DNA of 14,012 nt from Prevotella sp. GTDB lineage: Bacteria > Bacteroidota > Bacteroidia > Bacteroidales > Bacteroidaceae. Position numbers and translations under genes: made by a program. The stretch's first letter is position 1. Each line of letters opens with the position of its first letter. The notes under the pieces are model-generated. The model saw only the letters and a list, made by a program, of their open reading frames with translations, did not search any database and was not told the DNA's origin. Where the stretch lies: positions 1 through 14,012 of the forward strand of contig JAIJUV010000057.1 in NCBI GenBank assembly GCA_022732315.1. The letters are read 5' to 3'. Below, one piece after another: positions 6,562-13,967 of the stretch.

Positions 6562-7734
6562 GTGGAAATTCTGAATTATATATATTATAGTAATAAGGTA
6601 TATGCTCCTGTAGAGGATGACTTCGGGTTTGATGATGCAAGAGATATGGAGGAACTTGATGACGATCTCCAGATGGAGGAAGGCGGAGTTGCACAGGCTG
6701 GCGATGGAGGCGACGACCTCTATGAGCATTGGAAAGTGCAGGTAGATGCCAACCAGGATCCGGTTCGTATAGACAAGTATCTGGCGGACAAGATGGCTTA
6801 TCAGAGCCGCAACCGCATTCAGCAGGCTGCCGATGCCGGATTTATCCACGTGAACGGCAAACCCGTGAAGAGCAATTACAAGGTGCGCCCTAACGACGTC
6901 GTTACGCTGATGCTCGACCGGCCTCGCCATGAGACCAGTATCAAGCCTGAGAAAATCGATATCAATGTGGTTTATGAAGACGACCAGCTGATGGTGGTTA
7001 ACAAAGAGGCTGGCATGGTGGTTCATCCGGGAGCCGGTAACTTCCATGGCACCTTGATTCAGGCTGTGGCGTGGCATCTGAGAGATATGCCTGAGTTTGA
7101 TGCCAACGACCCTGAGGTGGGCTTGGTTCATCGCATAGACAAGGACACCAGTGGCTTGCTCGTGGTGGCAAAGACTCCAACGGCAAAGACGGCTTTGGGA
7201 AAGCAGTTCTTCAACAAGACTACCCACCGCAGCTACAATGCCCTGGTTTGGGGAAACATCGTGGAAGATGAGGGACGCATCGAAGGCAATATCGGTCGTG
7301 ACCCTAAGAATCGTCTCCGCATGAAGGTGTTCGACCCGGATAGCGGCATCGGTAAGAGTGCTGTGACCCATTATAAGGTGTTGGAGCGCTTCGGTTACAC
7401 CACTTTGGTGCAGTGCATCCTGGAAACAGGCCGTACCCATCAGATTCGTGCCCACATGAAGCAGATAGGTCATCCGCTCTTCATGGACGAGACCTATGGT
7501 GGAGCCGAAATCCTGAGAGGTCAGCGAAGCAGCAGTTACAAGGCGTTTATCCAGAACTGCTTCAAGCTCTGTCCACGTCAGGCACTTCATGCCAAGACAC
7601 TCGGCTTTGTTCATCCAACAACCAAGGAGCAGATGGACTTCGACAGCGAGTGGCCTGAAGATTTCAGTAAGTTAATAGAAAAGTGGCGCGGCTTCATCGC
7701 AGGCACCACACAAGATACATTCAAAAATATTTAG
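6562..7734 (+). CDS. rluD: 23S rRNA pseudouridine synthase, RluA/RluD family
   Basis: It converts specific uridines of 23S rRNA to pseudouridine (RluD: helix 69, positions 1911/1915/1917 in E. coli). The full reading gives 390 residues. It has an acidic N-terminal extension, an S4 RNA-binding domain (about 68-118, DPVRIDKYLADKM...FIHVNGKPVKSNYKVRPND), and the synthase domain with catalytic Asp193 in HRIDKDTSGLLVVAKT. RTHQIRAHMKQIGHPLFMDETYGG is the other conserved block. The start is uncertain. GTG 6562 follows the heptamer repeat and its first 15 codons are AT-rich and unlike the rest. ATG 6646 (residue 29) would give 362 residues, closer to what I recall for Bacteroides relatives. The stop is 5 bases before ddl, so the two are co-transcribed. 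RluD rather than RluC is inferred from the S4 domain and operon. Confidence 0.9.
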   Translation: MEILNYIYYSNKVYAPVEDDFGFDDARDMEELDDDLQMEEGGVAQAGDGGDDLYEHWKVQVDANQDPVRIDKYLADKMAYQSRNRIQQAADAGFIHVNGKPVKSNYKVRPNDVVTLMLDRPRHETSIKPEKIDINVVYEDDQLMVVNKEAGMVVHPGAGNFHGTLIQAVAWHLRDMPEFDANDPEVGLVHRIDKDTSGLLVVAKTPTAKTALGKQFFNKTTHRSYNALVWGNIVEDEGRIEGNIGRDPKNRLRMKVFDPDSGIGKSAVTHYKVLERFGYTTLVQCILETGRTHQIRAHMKQIGHPLFMDETYGGAEILRGQRSSSYKAFIQNCFKLCPRQALHAKTLGFVHPTTKEQMDFDSEWPEDFSKLIEKWRGFIAGTTQDTFKNI

Positions 7735-7739
7735 TGATT

Positions 7740-8735
7740 ATGGAAAATAGCAAGAGAACGATAGCCATCGTATGTGGTGGTGATTCTTCTGAGCACGACG
7801 TATCATTGCGCTCAGGTCAGGGTTTGTATTCTTTCTTCGACAAGGAGCGTTATGATATCTATCTCGTCGATGTGAAGGGCACTGATTGGCACGTGGCCTT
7901 GGATAATGGTGAGACTATTGAGATTGACAAGAACGACTTCTCGTTTGTAAAAGACGGCAAGCATGTTTACTTTGATTATGCTTATATCACCATCCACGGA
8001 CAGCCTGGTGAAAACGGCGTGATGCAGGGCTACTTCGACCTCATCCATCTGCCATATTCTACCAGCGGCGTGCTGGTAGAGGCATTGACCTTTGATAAGT
8101 ATGTGCTCAACAACTATCTCCGTGGCTTCGGAATCAACGTGGCTGACAGTATCTTGCTTCGTCGTGGTGAGGAGTATGATGAGGATGCCATTGCCGAGCG
8201 CATCGGTATGCCTTGTTTCGTGAAGCCAGCAGCCGACGGCAGCAGCTTTGGTGTGAGCAAGGTGAAGAATGCCGACCAGTTGGCTCCAGCCCTTCGTGTG
8301 GCTTTCATGGAGAGCAACGAGGTGATGATTGAAGGCTTCCTTGATGGTACCGAGATTTCTCAGGGTATCTACAAGACAACCGAGAAGACAGTAGTGTTGC
8401 CAGCTACCGAGGTGGTAACCAGCAACGAGTTCTTCGACTATGATGCCAAGTATAATGGTCAGGTGCAGGAAATCACTCCAGCCCGTCTCTCTCCTGAGAC
8501 TGCAGAAGAGGTGGCAAAGACCACATCTCGCATCTACGACATCCTTCATGCCAACGGTATCATCCGTATCGATTACATCATCTCTAAGGATAAGGATGGC
8601 AAGGACAAGGTGAATATGCTGGAGATTAATACCACTCCAGGTATGACCGTTACTAGCTTCATTCCTCAGCAGGTGCGTGCCGCAGGTCTTGATATCAAGG
8701 ACGTGCTCAGCGACATCGTGGAGAATCAGTTCTAG
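7740..8735 (+). CDS. ddl: D-alanine--D-alanine ligase
   Basis: Cytoplasmic ATP-grasp enzyme joining two D-alanines for the peptidoglycan stem peptide; 331 residues. Motifs in order are CGGDSSEHDVSLRSG (residues 12-26, Glu18 binds the first D-Ala), IHGQPGENGVMQG, the ATP-lid block FVKPAADGSSFGVSKV, MIEGFLDGTEIS, and RIDYII...NMLEINTTPGMT with the Mg-binding Glu295 and Asn297. The start is the ATG at 7740, 5 bases after the rluD stop. An in-frame GTG at 7683 would overlap rluD and adds residues unlike the family, so I reject it. The tail TVTSFIPQQVRAAGLDIKD is the Bacteroidetes form. The lid carries no obvious sign of a vancomycin-type D-Ala-D-Lac ligase, though that was judged by eye. Confidence 0.95.
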   Translation: MENSKRTIAIVCGGDSSEHDVSLRSGQGLYSFFDKERYDIYLVDVKGTDWHVALDNGETIEIDKNDFSFVKDGKHVYFDYAYITIHGQPGENGVMQGYFDLIHLPYSTSGVLVEALTFDKYVLNNYLRGFGINVADSILLRRGEEYDEDAIAERIGMPCFVKPAADGSSFGVSKVKNADQLAPALRVAFMESNEVMIEGFLDGTEISQGIYKTTEKTVVLPATEVVTSNEFFDYDAKYNGQVQEITPARLSPETAEEVAKTTSRIYDILHANGIIRIDYIISKDKDGKDKVNMLEINTTPGMTVTSFIPQQVRAAGLDIKDVLSDIVENQF

Positions 8736-8749
8736 AATTTATAAATCAC

Positions 8750-8786
8750 ATATATGGTTCTGCGACTTTCTCGCAGAGCCATATAT
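8750..8786 (+). other. Stem-loop between ddl and the acyltransferase gene
   Basis: A 16-bp stem (8750-8765 with 8771-8786, one G-U wobble) and a 5-base loop ctttc. No U tract follows, only ttaaaagg, so it is not a standard terminator. It sits 15 bases after the ddl stop and 16 bases before the next ATG. It may act as a processing or partial-termination element. Confidence 0.6.
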
Positions 8787-8801
8787 TAAAAGGTATATAT
8801 T

Positions 8802-9953
8802 ATGAAGATCCCTCAAGAATTTGATACCATTCGCCCTTGGGAGCCAGAAGACCTTCCAGAGGTGTTCGACCGTTTGCTTTCAAACGATCAGTTCAAGCAA
8901 GTACTTGCTTATCTTTATCCACAAGTTCCTTTCGAGATGATTGCCCAGAAGTTGAAGGCTTGCAAGACCAACCTCGACTTCCAGTTGGCTTTCGCCTACG
9001 ATTTTGTCCATGGCATCCTGAAGAAGGCAGCAACGGGTTGTGAGATGGATTGCACAGCCATCGATAATACCCGCAACTATTCCTTCATCAGTAACCATCG
9101 TGATATTGTGCTCGATTCAGCTATCCTCGATGTAATGCTTATCGATAATGGCTTCAAGACCACCTGCGAGATTGCTATTGGAGATAACCTCCTGTCGCTT
9201 CCTTGGGTCAAGGACCTGGTTCGTGTCAACAAGGCGTTTATCGTGGAGCGTGCCTTGAGTATGCGCCAGATGCTCGTGTCGAGCAAGCGTCTTTCCGATT
9301 ACATGCATTTCGCCATCAAGGAGAAGAATGAGAATATCTGGATTGCCCAGCGAGAGGGTAGAGCCAAGGATAGCAACGACCGCACCCAGAAGAGTATTCT
9401 GCAGATGATGTCGATGGGTGGAGAAGGCAGTATCATCGAGCGCTTGAAGCAGCTGCATCTTGTACCTCTGTCTATCAGTTATGAGTACGACCCATGTGAT
9501 TTCCTGAAGGCAAAGGAGTTCCAGCAGAAGCGCGATAATGCAGACTGGAAGAAGGGACCTATGGATGATTTGGTAAGCATGCAGACCGGTATCTTCGGCT
9601 ATAAGGGTCATGTGCATTATCATGCAGCTCCATGTCTTGATGAGTATCTCGATTCTCTGGATCCTGATACACCTAAGCAGGAACTGTATAATAAGGTGGC
9701 AGCCTATATAGATGAACAGATATTCAAGAACTACCGCCTCTATCCGGGCAACTATGTTGCCCTAGATCTTCTGGAGGGTTCTGATGCGCATCAGGCAGAA
9801 TATACTGCGGAAGAAAAAGCTAATTTTGAAAGATATATGGAGAGTCAGCTTGCAAAAATTGACCTTCCTGATAAGGATGAAGCATATTTGAAGGAGCGAT
9901 TCTTAACCATGTATGCCAATCCGGCACGTAATTATTTGGCTGTAAATAAATAA
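8802..9953 (+). CDS. PlsC-like 1-acylglycerol-3-phosphate acyltransferase family protein
   Basis: A 383-residue protein of the lysophospholipid acyltransferase fold, probably acting at the inner membrane surface to acylate a glycerophosphate or related acceptor. Motif I reads SNHRDIVLDSA: His99 and Asp105, or possibly Asp101, are the catalytic candidates. The spacing His to Asp105 is HX5D rather than the classic HX4D. The acceptor phosphate-binding motif is AQREGRAKDSNDRTQ (Glu185-Gly186-Arg187). It is longer than E. coli PlsC (about 245) and closer in size to a Bacteroidetes-specific subfamily annotated as acyltransferase; I recall this subfamily but cannot check it. No clear membrane helix is seen. 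It lies downstream of ddl on the same strand with no recognisable promoter, so it is probably in the same operon, modulated by the intervening hairpin. Confidence 0.78.
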   Translation: MKIPQEFDTIRPWEPEDLPEVFDRLLSNDQFKQVLAYLYPQVPFEMIAQKLKACKTNLDFQLAFAYDFVHGILKKAATGCEMDCTAIDNTRNYSFISNHRDIVLDSAILDVMLIDNGFKTTCEIAIGDNLLSLPWVKDLVRVNKAFIVERALSMRQMLVSSKRLSDYMHFAIKEKNENIWIAQREGRAKDSNDRTQKSILQMMSMGGEGSIIERLKQLHLVPLSISYEYDPCDFLKAKEFQQKRDNADWKKGPMDDLVSMQTGIFGYKGHVHYHAAPCLDEYLDSLDPDTPKQELYNKVAAYIDEQIFKNYRLYPGNYVALDLLEGSDAHQAEYTAEEKANFERYMESQLAKIDLPDKDEAYLKERFLTMYANPARNYLAVNK

Positions 9954-9960
9954 AGTATGG

Positions 9961-10009
9961 ATAAACAAAAAAGTCCGAGCCTTCATAGGCCCGGACTTTT
10001 TTTGTTTAT
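9961..10009. terminator. Two-way terminator between converging genes
   Basis: A long hairpin: 9961-9982 pairs with 9987-10009 with one A/C mismatch and one bulged T, around a 4-base loop. It has a GC-rich core (gtccg-gcc) flanked by A and T runs on both sides, so it terminates both the acyltransferase operon (+) and the lipoprotein gene (-). The TAA stop of the minus-strand gene (10008-10006) lies within the stem. Confidence 0.9.
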
Positions 10010-11481
10010 CTGAATTGTTCTGCTTCCTGTTTCAGTGCCTGTTCGATGCCAATGGTATTGAAAGGTACAGGACCTCGGCTCAATTCCGGGATGTTGAAAC
10101 TCTTCAGGCAGTCGTCGTAAAAGGTCGGCTCCTTTTGTGGGAGTACAAATGGCTTGTGGGCCTTGCCTTGCCGGTCGATATAGCAGAAATAAGGTTTGCC
10201 GTAGATGTCATCGTCCCGTTTGCTGATGAAGACAAACCATCTACCGGTATGTGACCAGCAGTGATAGGTGTCGCTCTTCTTGCTGTTCACAATGTTGAGG
10301 CTGTCGGTCTTGCCTGTCTGTAAATCCAGCATATAGAGGTCTGACTCTGTGTGCCAGGCTGGGAAGGTACCGTAATCCAGGACCGTGAAGAGACAGAATC
10401 TGCCGTCAGGACTGAGCTTAGGATGACATACGGAACGGGATGAGTAGAGGGTGTCTATTCTTTCTCCAAATCTGCCATTTCCCTCATTGAAGGGAATGCG
10501 CACCAAGGCATATTTCAGATTTTTCAGATTCTTGTCGGACAGTTCCTTCTTGTTGGCTGCACAGTAGTAGATGTATTTGCCGTTGGGCGAAAAGGTGGGA
10601 AAAGTCTCCAGACGGCTACTGTCGCTTGCCAGTGGTGATGAGATGATGTGGTTGTCGTTGAGGTCGGCCACATATATGCTGCTTGCCGTATCATATACTT
10701 CCAGTCGCTTGTCGGTATTGATATTGAAATCTCTCACCATTGTATTGGTTGAATAGGTGAGATATCTGCCCGAAGGATTGAAACTGTAATATATTCCAGG
10801 TGAAGCCATGCCCTTGCCTTGCAGGTTGAGTTTTCTCAGTTTGCCGTTGCGGTTGAGTATGGTACCTCCATTTTCTCCTCTTAGATAGATGATGCTGAGA
10901 TTCGCGTCCTGGTTGCCATACGCATACGTGTTCATCTTGAGATTTTTAATCAAGGTGTAATCGGCGATTATCTTTTCATCCCAGTTCTCTATACAGCGTT
11001 GTTTTGTTTTGGTCTTACTCCATACATCATAGGTTGGTTCTATGAGCTGATAGGTAAGATACGAGTCGATGCTGTCGCTCACCACTTGCCAGGTAAAAGG
11101 TCTGAAGGCTGTCCATTTTCCTTCATCGCTCTTGGAATATATCTGCACCTTGATGTTCTTGCCAGCTGCCTTCGCCAGGAAATATTTCCACTCTTTTAAG
11201 TCGAACTTCAGATTTTGGCTATTGCTGGTAGCCGTCAGGGTATTATCTGCATCATCTTCATCTGCTCCTTCTATGGTGAGTATGGTCTCTATGTTGCAGA
11301 GATGCTTGTTTCGAATCTCGAAGTTGAGCGGTGCGATGTTCACGGGAATGGTAACATCGGCATAGTCGGGATACATATTGGGCAGATGGTTCACCTGCTC
11401 CGCATTCTCGTGAGTTTGGGCACATGAGGCGAACAGAAGGAGTCCTGCCAGGGTGCTATTTAGAATGTTCTTGTGTTTCAT
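10006..11481 (-). CDS. TolB-like beta-propeller (PD40) lipoprotein
   Basis: The protein has 491 residues. A lipoprotein signal peptide (MKHKNILNSTLAGLLLFASC, lipobox LFASC, Cys20) predicts export and lipid anchoring. Residues 40-135 look like a beta-rich domain. From about 225 there are WD40-like PD40 repeats: YSFNPSGRYLTYS (232-244), PTFSPNGKYIYYC (295-307), PKLSPDGRFCLFT (354-366) and HCWSHTGRWFVFIS (407-420). They resemble TolB propeller blades, but TolB proper lacks a lipobox and sits with tolA/pal. The gene follows the membrane protein gene by 32 bases, so the two are one operon. Function is unknown; a partner of the membrane protein in an envelope complex is my inference. Homologues are, as I recall, widespread and uncharacterised in Bacteroidetes. 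Confidence 0.82.
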   Translation of the reverse strand: MKHKNILNSTLAGLLLFASCAQTHENAEQVNHLPNMYPDYADVTIPVNIAPLNFEIRNKHLCNIETILTIEGADEDDADNTLTATSNSQNLKFDLKEWKYFLAKAAGKNIKVQIYSKSDEGKWTAFRPFTWQVVSDSIDSYLTYQLIEPTYDVWSKTKTKQRCIENWDEKIIADYTLIKNLKMNTYAYGNQDANLSIIYLRGENGGTILNRNGKLRKLNLQGKGMASPGIYYSFNPSGRYLTYSTNTMVRDFNINTDKRLEVYDTASSIYVADLNDNHIISSPLASDSSRLETFPTFSPNGKYIYYCAANKKELSDKNLKNLKYALVRIPFNEGNGRFGERIDTLYSSRSVCHPKLSPDGRFCLFTVLDYGTFPAWHTESDLYMLDLQTGKTDSLNIVNSKKSDTYHCWSHTGRWFVFISKRDDDIYGKPYFCYIDRQGKAHKPFVLPQKEPTFYDDCLKSFNIPELSRGPVPFNTIGIEQALKQEAEQFR

Positions 11482-11513
11482 CTTACTTGCTTTATAAACT
11501 GGTTGTTGTTGTC

Positions 11514-12827
11514 TTACTGCTCAAGTCTGATGTTCTTGCGCTTGTCGAGATACGTCTGCAGTATGGCTTTCTCTTCTGCACTGGCGTTTTTGCCGAGAGA
11601 AGCGAAAATGCGGTCGGCCCATCTTTTCCAGACGAATGTCTTTTGAAGAATACGAAGATATTTGCGGGTGGCTGCATAATTTCCTCTCACCAGATTGATT
11701 TCTGCAAGTCGCTTCACCATGCGGATGTTGCGGCAGTTGGGGGAATATATGTTTCCCAGCATGGCTGCCCGTTCGCAGAAGGTCATATCGTCTAGAGCCC
11801 AGTATAGTTCATTCAGTGCATGGATGGTGAGCAGGGAAGGGTTGGCTTCCAATGTCTCAAAGGTACCGATGTCTTTGTTGGGGTACTTATTTAAGGAAGC
11901 AGGCTGACTGCGAAATTGTGCCATGATGAGGTCATGGTAAAACTTCATGTACTGGTTCGGGTTCTTATCCTTTTCTACCATGTTGATTACCCGGTTGTAG
12001 TTGCCAAAGTAGTATTCACAATCCACAGCGAGTGTCCTTTCCTGGTCTAATTGTGGTTTTACCAATTTGCCTATACCCGGATACGTATAGATGGTTTGGA
12101 AATCACAGAAGTAAAGGCGTTTGTTGAGCATGAGCAGGAAGAAGGTAATCACCAGGGCGGTCAGGCAATAGTAGGTGCCTGCTTTCATGATGTTCATGAG
12201 GTTGCCTATGAAGACCAGTGCGCCGTAAATCCATACGCCGTATCCGAAGAACCAATGACATACGAAAATTGATATGGTGATACTGAATGTTGAGATCCAG
12301 ATCGGAAGTCCCATGCGATGCAATGTAGGATTATTTTCGTCCATCTTTTCTATCTTGTTGATCAACTTTCTGGTGCTGACAAGTATTGTGGTGCTGATAC
12401 AGAATACGCTGGCACCACCGGCTATTGCCAGAATGCTGCTCAGGCGGTAGTCGTAGTCAAAGCTGAAGCATACCAGCAGCGTCATCACGACGAATGCCGC
12501 AAGGTTGGGTAGCCATGTACCCTTGATATCTGCCTTTCTTACCGCACATTTGATGTTATGCCCGGCGAGAAGGATGCAGAGGGTAAGAATGGTTGCCCCC
12601 ATAAAGCGATAGAGATAGAACTGTGTGAGAAAATCACCAGCCATACATGCCAGCCAACCTGGTTTTTCCAGATAGGTGGTAAGATAATCCCATGATGCCA
12701 GGAACAGCTGGTTCTGCTCCTGGTAATACAGATGATAGGGATAGCAGAATTGGAAGAAAGCAAAACATGCTATTGCCCCAAGCATATATATGATGAATAT
12801 GCAAAAGCTTTTTAGATTACTATTCAT
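11514..12827 (-). CDS. Multi-pass membrane protein with TPR-like C-terminal region (DUF6057-like?)
   Basis: The protein has 437 residues from the ATG at 12827 (MNSNLKSFCIFIIYMLGAIA). A longer frame to 12947 would run through the palindrome upstream and has no support. Hydrophobic segments suggest about seven or eight membrane passes in the first 245 residues, including GATILTLCILLAG, AAFVVMTLLVCFSF, TFSITISIFVCHWFFGYGVW and YYCLTALVITFFLLML. The remaining 190 residues are soluble and helical, with repeat-like pairs such as YYFGNYNRVINMVEKD and NLVRGNYAATRKYLRIL that look TPR-like. I recall a Bacteroidetes family (DUF6057) with this layout, but this is a guess. It is followed by the propeller lipoprotein on the same transcript. 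Function unknown. Confidence 0.75.
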   Translation of the reverse strand: MNSNLKSFCIFIIYMLGAIACFAFFQFCYPYHLYYQEQNQLFLASWDYLTTYLEKPGWLACMAGDFLTQFYLYRFMGATILTLCILLAGHNIKCAVRKADIKGTWLPNLAAFVVMTLLVCFSFDYDYRLSSILAIAGGASVFCISTTILVSTRKLINKIEKMDENNPTLHRMGLPIWISTFSITISIFVCHWFFGYGVWIYGALVFIGNLMNIMKAGTYYCLTALVITFFLLMLNKRLYFCDFQTIYTYPGIGKLVKPQLDQERTLAVDCEYYFGNYNRVINMVEKDKNPNQYMKFYHDLIMAQFRSQPASLNKYPNKDIGTFETLEANPSLLTIHALNELYWALDDMTFCERAAMLGNIYSPNCRNIRMVKRLAEINLVRGNYAATRKYLRILQKTFVWKRWADRIFASLGKNASAEEKAILQTYLDKRKNIRLEQ

Positions 12828-12849
12828 AATTTGATAAGTTTGGTTATTG

Positions 12850-12857
12850 CAAAGGTA
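12850..12857 (-). promoter_or_regulatory. Candidate -7 promoter element for the membrane protein gene
   Basis: On the minus strand this reads TACCTTTG, an exact -7 match, 23 bases before the ATG at 12827. The -33 position (12877-12880) reads tatc rather than TTTG and overlaps the base of the neighbouring palindrome, so the promoter may be weak or need an activator. Confidence 0.55.
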
Positions 12858-12875
12858 GAAAAAAAATATAAGATT

Positions 12876-12934
12876 AGATAATAAAAATGCAGAAATTTGC
12901 TTGTAGGGGGCAAATTTCTGCATTTTTATTATCT
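12876..12934 (-). terminator. Long perfect palindrome, probable terminator of the chorismatase-like gene
   Basis: Perfect 25-bp arms at 12876-12900 and 12910-12934 around a 9-base loop (ttgtagggg). On the minus strand a T-rich run (plus-strand A9 at 12859-12867) follows about 8 bases after the stem. The TAA stop of the upstream gene (12931-12929) lies inside the arm. Confidence 0.85.
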
Positions 12935-13861
12935 TTCTGCGATACATTCCATCTCAATCAGCCATCCTGGTCTGCAGACTTTGGCTTCTACGATGATGCG
13001 GGGTGTCTGCGGATAAAACTGTTGCATCATTCTATCTACCGTATGATAGTCGGAAATATCTCGCAGGTAGATGATGAAATATTGGATATCGTTCATGGTG
13101 GCATCGCCATCTTTCAGTAAGGCTCCTACGTTCTCCAGCAGCCTGCCGGTCTGTCTCACAATATCTTCTTCATAAACTACGTTTCCCAGTTTGTCGATGC
13201 TCGCCGTGCCTGAGATGAAGTATTGCTGCTTGAAATGCTGGCTTCCATCAGAATTGCTGCAATGCGTTGGCAGCGTAACCCGGGTTCCCCTTTCGAAGGC
13301 TACGCCATATTCATGGGTAGGGTTCAGATGTTCCAGTGCCAGGAGATACTTCTTGTCTTCTTCCTTGATGCCGGGGAAGGTGAGGAAATCGATGGCTACT
13401 GCTGCATGGCGAACGGGAGTGGCTCCTCCGATGCCGGTGCTGGCGATGTAGTGGGTGTCGGCAGTTAATCCTTCCTTGTCGAAAATGTCGTTGCGTGCTT
13501 CCACTACGCCCTGGTAGTTCACGTCGATGTTGGTAACGTATATCCAGGTACGCACAAGATTGCGTTCCATCGTCATATCCGTATCTGCAATGATTTGCAG
13601 ATATTTGTTGAAAAGAAGGTTGGTCTGCTCGTATGAATCCTTCCCCTTTGCTTCTTCCTCCGTCAGGCGAAGACTGTGGAATAGGAGTGGTGTCTCATCG
13701 TCCGTGGTCTTGACCAGAAGTGAAATCTTGCTGCCGCAGAGGGGTGTTTGCTCTACGATGGTGAGGTGTATATCTTTCAGATACTCTTGATAGAGAAGAG
13801 AGTCCTGGAAATCCTGAATCTGATTTTGGGAGTCGCTGAGAAATACCTTGCAATATTGCAA
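12929..13861 (-). CDS. Chorismatase-like (FkbO/Hyg5/XanB2) Rid-superfamily protein
   Basis: The protein has 310 residues: a diverged N-terminal half and a C-terminal YjgF/Rid-fold half. Chorismatases hydrolyse chorismate to pyruvate plus a dihydroxycyclohexadienoate or hydroxybenzoate. Blocks resembling that family are RTWIYVTNI (104-112), STGIGG (141-146), HEYGVAFERGTRV (183-195), FISGTASIDKLGNVV (215-229) and VCRPGWLIEMECIA (295-308, with Glu303 where chorismatases have a catalytic Glu). Plain RidA deaminases are about 130 residues, so this is not RidA. The start is TTG 13861, with AGGAG nine bases upstream (plus-strand 13871-13875). No ATG is available, yet the frame stays open to 13961 with protein-like sequence, so the N-terminus is uncertain. 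Substrate use is inferred from similarity only; other Rid-type activity is possible. Confidence 0.72.
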   Translation of the reverse strand: MQYCKVFLSDSQNQIQDFQDSLLYQEYLKDIHLTIVEQTPLCGSKISLLVKTTDDETPLLFHSLRLTEEEAKGKDSYEQTNLLFNKYLQIIADTDMTMERNLVRTWIYVTNIDVNYQGVVEARNDIFDKEGLTADTHYIASTGIGGATPVRHAAVAIDFLTFPGIKEEDKKYLLALEHLNPTHEYGVAFERGTRVTLPTHCSNSDGSQHFKQQYFISGTASIDKLGNVVYEEDIVRQTGRLLENVGALLKDGDATMNDIQYFIIYLRDISDYHTVDRMMQQFYPQTPRIIVEAKVCRPGWLIEMECIAER

Positions 13862-13945
13862 AGTGCGATGCTCCTGTTTCTCAATATCGAGATAATTACC
13901 TAGTTTTAATGTAGGAAAGTACGTATTTTTTATAAGTGATTGAGA

Positions 13946-13967
13946 ATGAGATAAGTTTTTATCTCAT
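13946..13967. other. Small perfect hairpin upstream of the chorismatase-like gene
   Basis: Perfect 9-bp arms (atgagataa, ttatctcat) with the loop gttt. No T tract follows on either strand. It lies about 85 bases upstream of the TTG start, in a 151-base stretch to the window edge where I see no recognisable promoter and no complete gene. It might belong to the 3' end of a neighbouring gene or to a leader. Confidence 0.4.

Noticed and set aside
6556..7614. 352-residue minus-strand open frame opposite rluD
   Set aside because: Shadow of rluD; no recognisable domain, and the plus-strand reading has all catalytic motifs.
7812..8549. 245-residue minus-strand frame inside ddl
   Set aside because: Shadow of a gene with full ATP-grasp motifs.
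12828..13120. Similar peptides MQKFA..QISAFLL read on both strands around the palindrome
   Set aside because: They are the two strands of the same 25-bp inverted repeat, not duplicated genes.
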